Shown: positions 1 through 5,327 of the stretch, in pieces
Layout: each line of letters opens with the position of its first letter
Numbering within the stretch: the stretch's first letter is position 1
DNA from: CAVPRW01 sp046727435 [NCBI: bacterium]
GTDB lineage: Bacteria > Tectomicrobia > Entotheonellia > J063
NCBI GenBank assembly: GCA_046727435.1
Contig: JBKPCR010000046.1
Coordinates: 1 to 11,643, forward strand
DNA: 11,643 nucleotides
Direction: 5' to 3'
Translations under genes and position numbers: made by a program
Notes under the pieces: generated by a model
What the model saw: only the letters and a program-made list of their open reading frames with translations
What the model was told of the DNA's origin: nothing
Databases searched by the model: none

Positions 1-171
1 GACGTGCGGATGCTCACTGTGGTCATCGTCATACCGGGCATTGGCTGCCGACGGGGTGAGCCGCTCGCCGGTATATTCGATGATCCGCGTCCCTTTGCGG
101 ATGCGCCGGGTGGCGAAGGCGCCGCGCCCGTGAATGGGCGACGGCCGAATGTCAAAGCAAGGTTTGCGCAT
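1..171 (-). CDS. SET-domain protein (N-terminus only), sixth cassette gene
   Basis: The minus strand reads open for 57 codons from an ATG at 171 to the window edge. The start MRKPCFDIRPSPIHGRGAFA is the classic entry of a SET domain, followed by RRIRKGTRIIEYTGERL (the GxG/TGE region at about residues 20-38). SET enzymes transfer a methyl group from S-adenosylmethionine to lysine; stand-alone bacterial members have few known substrates. The catalytic NHxC and GEELxxDY motifs lie beyond the edge, so activity cannot be judged. The ATG is chosen because the SET homology begins right after it; only a weak purine-rich SD precedes it. The gene lies ~80 bp beyond the attC at 253-335 and reads the same way as the upstream cassettes, so it is probably a cassette gene, but its own attC is outside the window. 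Confidence 0.75.
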   Translation of the reverse strand, partial: MRKPCFDIRPSPIHGRGAFATRRIRKGTRIIEYTGERLTPSAANARYDDDHSEHPHV

Positions 172-252
172 ACGACCGGCTCTTGGATGTGATGAGGACA
201 CCTCTATTGCTCTTGCAAGCGACCCAATGTGACCTTTAGCTTCGGACAAGTG

Positions 253-335
253 GGCTCACGCCCACGCGTCAGGCGCGGCTGGGAGCGGGAGCGCAGCGGA
301 CGCTGGAAGGCGTCGCCTGCACACCTTTGTTGCGC
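253..335 (-). other. attC recombination site of the proline iminopeptidase cassette
   Basis: On the minus strand the site opens with a near-consensus core GCGCAAC (RYYYAAC, one mismatch), 11 bp past the iminopeptidase stop. It closes with GGGCGTGAGCC, a one-base variant of GGGCGTTAGCC. Between them are imperfect inverted arms (GCAGGCGACGCC against GCCGCGCCTGACGC) and a central block, TCCAGCGTCCGC, shared with the attC at 1339-1537. Length is 83 bp. Integron integrases fold the bottom strand of such sites and recombine them. Confidence 0.75.
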
Positions 336-345
336 CGCCCTCAGT

Positions 346-1308
346 CTAGCGGCGTGTGGCGAAGCGATCGGTGGCCGCAATGAGTGCTTCGCTCATGCCG
401 TGGTCAGTCGAGGAATGGCCAGCGCCATTCACCGTCACCAGTTCGCTCGTTGGCCACGCCTGGGCAAGTTCCCAAGCCGTGACGAGTGGGCTTCCCAGGT
501 CAAGGCGTCCATGGATCAAGATGCCGGGAATGTGTGCGAGTGCACTGGCGTGTCGCAACAGCATCCCTTCTTCAAGCCAGGCATTGTGGTGAAAGTAATG
601 GGTCACGAGGCGTGCAAACGCGAGCTGAAACGTGGGTTGCAATCGCCGGGGCTCCGGGGTGGCTTCTGGGTCCACCGACACCAAGGCCGACTCCCACGTG
701 CACCAATCCTTGGCAGCCTTCATGTGAATGGCCGGATCGGGCTCCTGCAGCAAGCGGCGGTACGCCGCGACGAGATCGCCATCGCGTTCCGCAGGGGGGA
801 CACCCGCGCGGAACCGTGCCCATTGCGCCGGGAATAGGGGTGCCACGCCGCGATAGAGCCAGTCAATCTCGGATCGCCGGGTCGTGGTAACGCCGACGAG
901 GACGATTTCCGTGACGCGGTGCGGGTGTCGCTGGGCGTACGCGAGCCCCAGGGTCGAGCCCCACGAAGCGCCAAACAGCAACCATTGGTCAATATCCAGG
1001 TACTGTCGAAGCTGCTCCATGTCCGCCAGGAGATGTGCCGTCGTATTGACCGACAGATCGGTGCGCAGGTCACTGGCGTGCGGCGTACTCCGGCCGCACC
1101 CGCGCTGGTCGAACAGCACGATCTGGTAGGCTTTCGGATCGAAGTAGCGCCGCACTCCTGTCGAACACCCTGAGCCAGGGCCACCGTGGAGGACGACAGC
1201 GGGTTTGCCGTGCGGGTTGCCGCAGACCTCCCAATACACACGATTCCCATTGCCGACATCCAACAGGCCATGGTCATACGGTTCGATTGCTGGGTAGAGC
1301 ATTGTCAT
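346..1308 (-). CDS. pip: Proline iminopeptidase (alpha/beta hydrolase), fifth cassette gene
   Basis: This 320-aa protein is a full-length S33-family prolyl aminopeptidase, which releases N-terminal proline from short peptides in the cytoplasm. Visible hallmarks are the oxyanion motif HGGPGSG (41-47), FDQRGCGRS (66-74), the nucleophile elbow GASWGS with Ser115 (113-118), the acid residue in GRLDLGSP (Asp270, usually GRYD) and the catalytic His298 in GAGHSS. The ATG at 1308 fits the family N-terminus (IEPYDHGLLDVGNGNRVYWE); SD sequence is weak. An in-frame ATG lies two codons later. The stop is 11 bp from the R'' core of the downstream attC, and the start is ~30 bp inside the cassette, so the gene nearly fills it. 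Related hydrolases might have broader substrates, but the fold and triad are clear. Confidence 0.9.
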   Translation of the reverse strand: MTMLYPAIEPYDHGLLDVGNGNRVYWEVCGNPHGKPAVVLHGGPGSGCSTGVRRYFDPKAYQIVLFDQRGCGRSTPHASDLRTDLSVNTTAHLLADMEQLRQYLDIDQWLLFGASWGSTLGLAYAQRHPHRVTEIVLVGVTTTRRSEIDWLYRGVAPLFPAQWARFRAGVPPAERDGDLVAAYRRLLQEPDPAIHMKAAKDWCTWESALVSVDPEATPEPRRLQPTFQLAFARLVTHYFHHNAWLEEGMLLRHASALAHIPGILIHGRLDLGSPLVTAWELAQAWPTSELVTVNGAGHSSTDHGMSEALIAATDRFATRR

Positions 1309-1338
1309 CTCAATTCACTGACCGACAGACCGCACCGT

Positions 1339-1537
1339 GGATAACGCACGAAGGCCCACTGCTGGCCGTCAGGCGCGGCTGAAAGCGGGAGCGCCGCGGA
1401 CGCTGGAGGCAGTCAGCTGCACGCCCAGACTGTGTGAAAACTCGATTCTTCAGAAATGTGCCTCAACAGAATCAATAGCTTATGACATCAAAAATGTCAA
1501 AATTCGGGGTTTTCACACAGTCTATCCCTCCGTTAGA
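1339..1537 (-). other. attC site of the DHFR-like cassette, split by a MITE
   Basis: The minus-strand site starts with a perfect core GTCTAAC (1531-1537) and ends with GTTATCC (1339-1345). Its arms and central block (GCAGCTGACTGCC, TCCAGCGTCCGCGGCGCTCC, CAGCCGCGCCTGACGG) match the attC at 253-335 closely. The site is 199 bp because a ~99-bp inverted-repeat element separates the R'' core from the rest. Without that insert it would be ~97 bp and would keep the nine-base spacing between TGC and R'' seen in the attC at 3355-3437. Confidence 0.75.
1427..1525. mobile_element. ~99-bp MITE-like insertion inside an attC
   Basis: The terminal inverted repeats AGACTGTGTGAAAAC (1427-1441) and GTTTTCACACAGTCT (1509-1523) are perfect over 15 bp and continue imperfectly inward. 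The interior is AT-rich and too short to code. CCC occurs just before the element (1424-1426) and again at 1526-1528, two bases after the right repeat, so a 3-bp target duplication is possible. No matching transposase is in the window; the element would need one supplied elsewhere in the genome. The parent IS family is not recognised. Confidence 0.7.
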
Positions 1538-1631
1538 CCGCGCGCAAATGGGATCAATTGCTGGAGAGCGACATCGAATCGCTGCTCTAAGCCTTCAAGG
1601 AACACAGCGTTGAAGTGAAGAAACGTGATCG

Positions 1632-2228
1632 CTAACGTTTGCTAACTGATGGCGCTTTTGCAGCCGCATACGCGAGGAGTACTGTACCGCGATCGAACGA
1701 TTTCGTATTCAGCAGTATCATGTCGAACGAATCGACCTTGTCGCGAAAGAGGGGCTTCCCGCTTCCCAGCACTATGGGACAGACGATCAGCTGATATTCG
1801 TCGATCAGACCCTCTTTCATGAGCGATTGCGCCAGGGAGATGCTGCCCCAGATCACCATGTCTTTGCCGGACTTTTGCTTTAACTTCGCAACTTCCTTCG
1901 CCGCGCTGTTCTTGACAATCGTTGCATCGGCCCATTTGTCCCACGGAGCATGATCGAGCGTTTTGGAGAAAACGATTTTCGGGATCGCGTTCAACTTGTC
2001 AGCAAACGGTTTGTCTTCACCTGATGTCACCTTGGGCCAATACTCCGCAAACATGTTGTACGTCACCCTGCCGAGCAGGATCGCGTCAATGGAGTCGATG
2101 AAACCCATCTGCTGTTGACCGAAGCTTTGATCGCCCGCGGTTGAAGCCGGGACGAAATTCACGCTGTCGTGCGGGCCTGCGGCCAATCCGTCGAGCGTCA
2201 CGAATTCCTGGAGGATCACGTTTCTCAT
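1632..2228 (-). CDS. Dihydrofolate reductase family (RibD C-terminal-like) protein, fourth cassette gene
   Basis: This 198-aa protein has the RibD-C/dihydrofolate-reductase-like fold of the YyaP/YwjB group, assumed to use NAD(P)H for an unassigned reduction. It starts MRNVILQEFVTLDG, with the family's TLDG-AAGP stretch at residues 11-19. LLGRVTYNMF follows at 51-60, then VIWGS (125-129, nucleotide-binding glycine turn) and GLIDEYQL plus PIVLGSGKPLF (140-161). The length is normal for the family. It is not a classical FolA, and trimethoprim resistance should not be inferred. The ATG at 2228 fits the conserved N-terminus; a weak AGG lies ~15 bp upstream. The leader from the preceding attC is ~195 bp, long for a cassette. 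The stop is ~95 bp before the MITE-split attC. Confidence 0.85.
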   Translation of the reverse strand: MRNVILQEFVTLDGLAAGPHDSVNFVPASTAGDQSFGQQQMGFIDSIDAILLGRVTYNMFAEYWPKVTSGEDKPFADKLNAIPKIVFSKTLDHAPWDKWADATIVKNSAAKEVAKLKQKSGKDMVIWGSISLAQSLMKEGLIDEYQLIVCPIVLGSGKPLFRDKVDSFDMILLNTKSFDRGTVLLAYAAAKAPSVSKR

Positions 2229-2423
2229 CGAATGTCGTTTCTACCTATGCGAGTCAAGGCGCAGGTTGCGGTCAGCTTCCAATCCGCTTCGGGTGGGTGA
2301 AAGCGGTCTAGACCTTATGATGTGCCATGTGGGCAAAGCAAAAAGTCTAATGATTAGACAACGCTTGCGCCGAAAGTCAGGTTTTGCAAGTCCTTTTGGC
2401 ACAAGCGGTTGCCATGTCAATCA

Positions 2424-2505
2424 TATCAACGCCAGGCATGAGCCGCTGCCGGAAGCTGGAGCGCCGCGGACACTGGAGGCCGTCGCCTGCATGACTTTGT
2501 TGAGC
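2424..2505 (-). other. attC site of the CBS-domain cassette
   Basis: The minus strand reads a perfect RYYYAAC core GCTCAAC (2499-2505), then AAAGTCATGCAGGCGACGGCC. A central block CCTCCAGTGTCCGCGG, a matching arm (GCAGCGGCTCATGCCTGGC) and a terminal core GCGTTGATA follow. At 82 bp it is closely related to the attC sites at 253 and 1339. The last core departs from GTTRRRY at its sixth and seventh bases. Confidence 0.75.
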
Positions 2506-2547
2506 TATGTATCATCCTCTAAAGCATATTGATTCCCTAAGCGATGA

Positions 2548-3318
2548 CTACAATAAATCGTAAGACGTTAGTATGCCAACTAGATGAAAGTGTTCATCAA
2601 AGACTAATAAGGGCCTCCCCTCAAAATTCTGACTAACATCTTTTATCTCAGTATCAGCCTGAATGTAATTAGCCTTCTCTGGCTCTAGCAACTTGGATGA
2701 TATGGCTTCTTCAACAGTTTTTGCCAGAAGAGAAGCGCGTTGGCTTTTTGATTGGGATAACCGAAGACACTTTACAATGTGGTAATCAGAAATCAAAAAC
2801 CAAACCTTCTCATCTTGTATGGATAGAAGCACAGGTAGATATGAAAATGAATTCGCAAGCATTTGCTGACGGACAAAACTTACTGGTCGCCATAGTGAAG
2901 CGCAGACAGGGTCCCGTACCATATATTCGGAAACCCGGTTCAGCTCACTCATAAGAGCGTCCTCCAAAGTCAGTGCTAATTGTATAGCATGATTAGTAAG
3001 ATGGCGTGCGAATACACCTTGATGCAGTGCATCGTTGCGAGCCAGCTTCACTGTGCCATACAACTCATCGAAGGACGAATGCCAAGCCTTGTACTGTCGA
3101 GGAATATCCGAAGATAGCGGGGACTGATCAGCTATGCTTTGGATGGCGCTTTGATATGTCCCAAGCCCCAGAACACCTTTGACTTCGCCTTTCATCTCAG
3201 AAAAACCCAGTCTCTCAAGGACAAAAAGAATTTCTTGGAAGGCTTCAGCATCGCGTAGAGCGGTTGCTCGTGCCTCTCTCAACTGGTTTAAGAAGTATAC
3301 GGCGGCGTCTGAGTTCAT
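2548..3318 (-). CDS. HEPN-like N-terminus plus paired CBS domains, third cassette gene
   Basis: This is a 256-aa, two-part protein. Residues ~1-130 are predicted helical and contain ARNDALHQGVFARHL; RNDALH (94-99) fits the Rx4-6H signature of HEPN proteins, many of which are RNases or their relatives. Residues ~131-256 look like a CBS pair: EYMVRDPVCASLWRPVSFVRQ..SYLPVL..WFLISDYHIV, then ANYIQADTEIKDV..RPLLVFDEHFHLVGILTSYDLL. CBS pairs (Bateman modules) bind adenine nucleotides and often gate a partner domain. The ATG at 3318 is chosen because the longer frame begins with a TTG inside the preceding attC core; no clear SD is seen. The stop lies ~45 bp from its attC. Base composition is more AT-rich than the neighbours, suggesting separate acquisition. 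The CBS call is firm; the HEPN call is inference. Confidence 0.75.
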   Translation of the reverse strand: MNSDAAVYFLNQLREARATALRDAEAFQEILFVLERLGFSEMKGEVKGVLGLGTYQSAIQSIADQSPLSSDIPRQYKAWHSSFDELYGTVKLARNDALHQGVFARHLTNHAIQLALTLEDALMSELNRVSEYMVRDPVCASLWRPVSFVRQQMLANSFSYLPVLLSIQDEKVWFLISDYHIVKCLRLSQSKSQRASLLAKTVEEAISSKLLEPEKANYIQADTEIKDVSQNFEGRPLLVFDEHFHLVGILTSYDLL

Positions 3319-3354
3319 AGTGTGTTGTATGGATAAATATAGGATTGAATGACT

Positions 3355-3437
3355 GCACAACGCTGAAGCTCAGCCATGCCTGAAAGCTGGAGCATAACCG
3401 AGATTGTAAGGCGTCGGCTGCAGCGCCTTATTTAGCC
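3355..3437 (-). other. attC site of the 168-aa protein cassette
   Basis: The minus strand begins with a degenerate core GGCTAAA (consensus ends AAC), then TAAGGCGCTGCAGCCGACGCC. It ends with CAGGCATGGCTGAGCTTCAGC and the core GTTGTGC. The 83-bp length, the GCTCCAGCTTTCAG segment and the placement between two genes match the other attC sites. Both outer cores are imperfect, so this may be a weak or decaying site. Confidence 0.6.
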
Positions 3438-3523
3438 AGCCTCTATGTACGTTGCCGCAGGTTAAGGCGCAAGAGCGTGATTATTATCGTCTCAGCGGCA
3501 AAGTTCTCACCGACCGTGTAGTC

Positions 3524-4030
3524 TCACAAGGGAGGTGTAACTGGTACTCGGTATGTGGGCGCCTGCTCAATAAACCAGGCAGCGGCCGGTTCAGCATTCT
3601 GCTGCAACAGGTGAAGGAACTCAAACCATTTATTGCCGATCTCCACCAGCAGCTGGCTCGGCGACCATTCCTTACCTGCTCCAATGTACCCGAGGCGATC
3701 ACAGCTGAGATGTGCGAGCGCACGATCCATACGTCCCTTGGTCTCGGCTAGGTATGCGGTCAGATTGGCGGATGTGTACGGCCATGCTGATGCCTTCGTG
3801 AAATAGTCAACGGCGACAATGTCGTCTGCGTGCGTGATGCGGTGTCCCTGCTGATTAACCTTCGTGAAGAAGAAGTCACGCAGTACCCGAGCATGGAGAG
3901 GCAACCCCTCGACCTGGAGATTCTTGAGGAGCGAGCTAACAGGCTCGGGTGCACGAGCGCATCCTCGAAGCATCTGCAGCTCGTAAAGGACGAGTCTCAC
4001 GGCCGCTTGTAGTGTTGCCTGAGCGACCAT
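3524..4030 (-). CDS. Unrecognised helical protein, second cassette gene
   Basis: This is a 168-aa soluble, apparently all-helical protein. I do not recognise a named family with certainty. Visible landmarks are LHARVLRDFFF (45-55), ADDIVAVDYF (68-77), RMDRALAHLSCDR (100-112) and a C-terminal LLVEIGNKWFEFLHLL (127-142). R100-x6-H107 would satisfy the loose Rx4-6H HEPN pattern, but that alone is weak. The start is well supported: AAGGAGGTGAT, nearly fully complementary to the 16S rRNA tail, lies 9 bases before the ATG at 4030, the best SD in the array. The leader of ~115 bp after the preceding attC has AT-rich stretches (for example TACAAT) that could hold a weak promoter. The stop is ~87 bp before its attC. 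Confidence 0.75.
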   Translation of the reverse strand: MVAQATLQAAVRLVLYELQMLRGCARAPEPVSSLLKNLQVEGLPLHARVLRDFFFTKVNQQGHRITHADDIVAVDYFTKASAWPYTSANLTAYLAETKGRMDRALAHLSCDRLGYIGAGKEWSPSQLLVEIGNKWFEFLHLLQQNAEPAAAWFIEQAPTYRVPVTPPL

Positions 4031-4147
4031 ATCGGCATCACCTCCTTCATTGGTATTAGATAGCTGGCACTATTGTATGGTATGAGACTACACGCGATGG
4101 CGTCCGCGGGCAACCAGAGCTCCATCATGCTCACCTCTTCAAGAACT

Positions 4148-4234
4148 GGCTAACGCCCTCGGTGAGCCGCCGCCAATGGCCAGAGCAAGGGAGGAGCGTA
4201 GGCTATTGGCGGCAGCTCAAGTGCGATGTTAGGC
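4148..4234 (-). other. attC site of the PD-(D/E)XK cassette
   Basis: This is the best-formed attC in the array. The minus strand opens with a perfect core GCCTAAC (4228-4234), whose TAA is the stop codon of the nuclease-like gene. It closes with GGGCGTTAGCC. The arms GAGCTGCCGCCAATAGCC and GGCCATTGGCGGCGGCTC pair over a long stem. Length is 87 bp. The central region differs from the related trio at 253, 1339 and 2424, so this cassette came from a different attC lineage. Confidence 0.85.
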
Positions 4235-4915
4235 CTTCCTCCTCTCCCAGTCATAACAATCCATGCGGGCGTCCTCGGTATATGGCTGCAATGCGTCGAC
4301 ATCGAATCCGGGAAGGCGGAATTGGGGGGACGCATGCATCTGCCGAAACACATCCTCCCAGAGAAGGACACCGAACCTGTCCTCAAGATGCATTTGTAGT
4401 GTCTTTGTTGCAGCATAGAGGCGTTGCGAGCAGCCAACTGAGTGCAGGACGAAAAACTGACACTCAATCCCCTGAGCAGCAAGGGAATGGCTGAGAGCTG
4501 GGTAGGTCGAGAGCTGATTAGCATTAAGCATAGCTCCGGTTGTAACCTTATTCTCCACGAGCGCATAACGGGTTTTACCCATCTCCTCTTCAAGACGGAG
4601 TACGATATCCGGAGCGATGCCAGTAAGTTTGATGTCGAGCTTGGCCGCTGGCCAAACCAGCATGACGGTGAGGGGTTCAACCGCGATGGCGCTGAAGCTC
4701 AGACCCTTGAGACGCAGCCCCGCTGATGCGAGTTTGCGCTCATACCACGGTCGGGCTGAGCTGTCTATCACACGCCAAGCTGTAACGGTGGGCTCTGGGT
4801 GAGCCTTGGAGAGGTGAAGCAGAAAGAATGCAAAGATGGCGGTCCAGAAAGATTCTGATAATGGAGGAAGAGAGCGATCCCCCCGAACTTTCTCATACAG
4901 GTGTGTGGCATTCAT
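4229..4915 (-). CDS. PD-(D/E)XK nuclease superfamily protein, first cassette gene
   Basis: This is a 228-aa protein with a PD-(D/E)XK-type core: APDIVLRL (PD at 102-103), then ten or so residues of hairpin and YALVENKV (E121-N-K123), followed by the helix NANQLSTYPAL with Gln134 and the strand QFFVLHS (153-159). This is the order seen in restriction-like nucleases and in uncharacterised defence-associated members. A metal-dependent DNA-cleaving role is inference. The ATG at 4915 is chosen because AGAGGTGA sits 8 bases upstream; an in-frame GTG three codons earlier overlaps that SD. The stop codon lies inside the attC core, so gene and site are fused head to tail as in typical cassettes. It is the first cassette after the attI-like core, and so the best placed for transcription from the TATAAT-bearing boundary. 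Confidence 0.75.
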   Translation of the reverse strand: MNATHLYEKVRGDRSLPPLSESFWTAIFAFFLLHLSKAHPEPTVTAWRVIDSSARPWYERKLASAGLRLKGLSFSAIAVEPLTVMLVWPAAKLDIKLTGIAPDIVLRLEEEMGKTRYALVENKVTTGAMLNANQLSTYPALSHSLAAQGIECQFFVLHSVGCSQRLYAATKTLQMHLEDRFGVLLWEDVFRQMHASPQFRLPGFDVDALQPYTEDARMDCYDWERRKA

Positions 4916-4937
4916 GGAAATCACCTCTTCTGGTGAA

Positions 4938-4944
4938 GCCTAAC
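4938..4944 (-). other. attI-like core site at the proximal end of the cassette array
   Basis: The minus strand reads TCAAAGGTTAGGC, ending in a perfect GTTRRRY core, 22 bp before the first cassette's ATG. Unlike the five attC sites, no RYYYAAC partner or inverted arm is found in the ~100 bp to its right. attI sites have this asymmetric form; in class 1 integrons the corresponding end is AACAAAGTTAGAT. No integrase gene is present next to it, so this is a positional inference. Confidence 0.45.
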
Positions 4945-4949
4945 CTTTG

Positions 4950-4955
4950 ATTATA
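4950..4955 (-). promoter_or_regulatory. Candidate cassette promoter -10 box
   Basis: The minus strand carries a perfect TATAAT at 4955-4950, six bases before the attI-like core, so transcription would start at about the cassette boundary and run into the nuclease-like gene. The hexamer 17 bp upstream (AATATT) is a poor -35. It could act like a Pc promoter but may be weak or need an activator. Confidence 0.4.
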
Positions 4956-5072
4956 TGGAAAATGTCCCACATAATATTACTCATGACCCAACGCAGGCTG
5001 TCCATTTAACCTCCCAGGAGAGCCGTATATGCCGCCAATTTTCCGCATATTACCACGACTCCTGCTTTTATA

Positions 5073-5105
5073 CCTCAACCTTTGAGGCTCTATCGCCAGT
5101 GGCGA
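5073..5105 (+). promoter_or_regulatory. Two tandem leader hairpins before a strong SD
   Basis: CCTCAA (5073-5078) pairs with TTGAGG (5082-5087), and TCGCC (5093-5097) pairs with GGCGA (5101-5105), each around a 3-base loop. They are followed by CTCAGGAGG (about 5111-5119) and the ATG at 5128. This spacing could influence translation of the small ORF. No known riboswitch class is recognised. Confidence 0.3.
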
Positions 5106-5127
5106 GTCACCTCAGGAGGGCCGCTTC

Positions 5128-5253
5128 ATGATTGATTGCTGGCAGCAATGGCGAAAAGCTATCAGGGGCCACACTCCCTTGACCCCTGGCTTCCGGTGTG
5201 ACAGATTACCTATCGAGATGTCAGACGAGGCGAGCAGTTACCAGACATTCTGA
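5128..5253 (+). CDS. Small hypothetical ORF (41 aa)
   Basis: The ORF has 41 codons, starting MIDCWQQWRKAIRGHTPLTP and ending SSYQTF. Its main support is a consensus SD, AGGAGG (5114-5119), 8 bases before the ATG, and its position ahead of the HTH gene on the same strand (74-bp gap). The peptide has a basic, tryptophan-containing N-terminus with no membrane segment or known motif. It may be a leader peptide or a chance frame. Confidence 0.3.
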   Translation: MIDCWQQWRKAIRGHTPLTPGFRCDRLPIEMSDEASSYQTF

Positions 5254-5327
5254 CACATCAAGACCTTAGGACCTCGTGGCTGCCGGTTGTCCTACCAGCT
5301 GTCAGACCAGGTGTGGAGTTTGCCGAA

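Larger units (their letters stand above)
4945..5127. other. Intergenic region between the cassette array and the HTH/RHH genes
   Basis: There is no gene in this 183-bp divergent region. It holds the candidate -10 at 4950-4955 on the minus strand, a short inverted repeat (ATATGC 5027-5032 with GCATAT 5045-5050) and the two leader hairpins at 5073-5105. An integron integrase would normally sit here, reading rightward. I see no recognisable remnant of a tyrosine recombinase in any frame. Confidence 0.5.

Noticed and set aside
229-837. Long plus-strand frame opposite the iminopeptidase
   Set aside because: It is a shadow of a gene with complete catalytic motifs on the other strand, and it runs through an attC.
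1632-2228. Trimethoprim-resistance dihydrofolate reductase (dfr) cassette
   Set aside because: The motifs are those of the RibD-C/YyaP group, not of DfrA or DfrB.
3319-3360. N-terminal extension of the CBS protein to 3360
   Set aside because: It would start with TTG inside the preceding attC core and adds no conserved residues.
4150-4680. 176-aa minus-strand frame overlapping the nuclease-like gene
   Set aside because: It runs through the attC and lacks any motif; the alternative frame has PD...ENK and a proper SD.
4945-5300. Integron integrase remnant
   Set aside because: I looked for tyrosine-recombinase stretches in the plus-strand frames and saw none, only short frames with stops.
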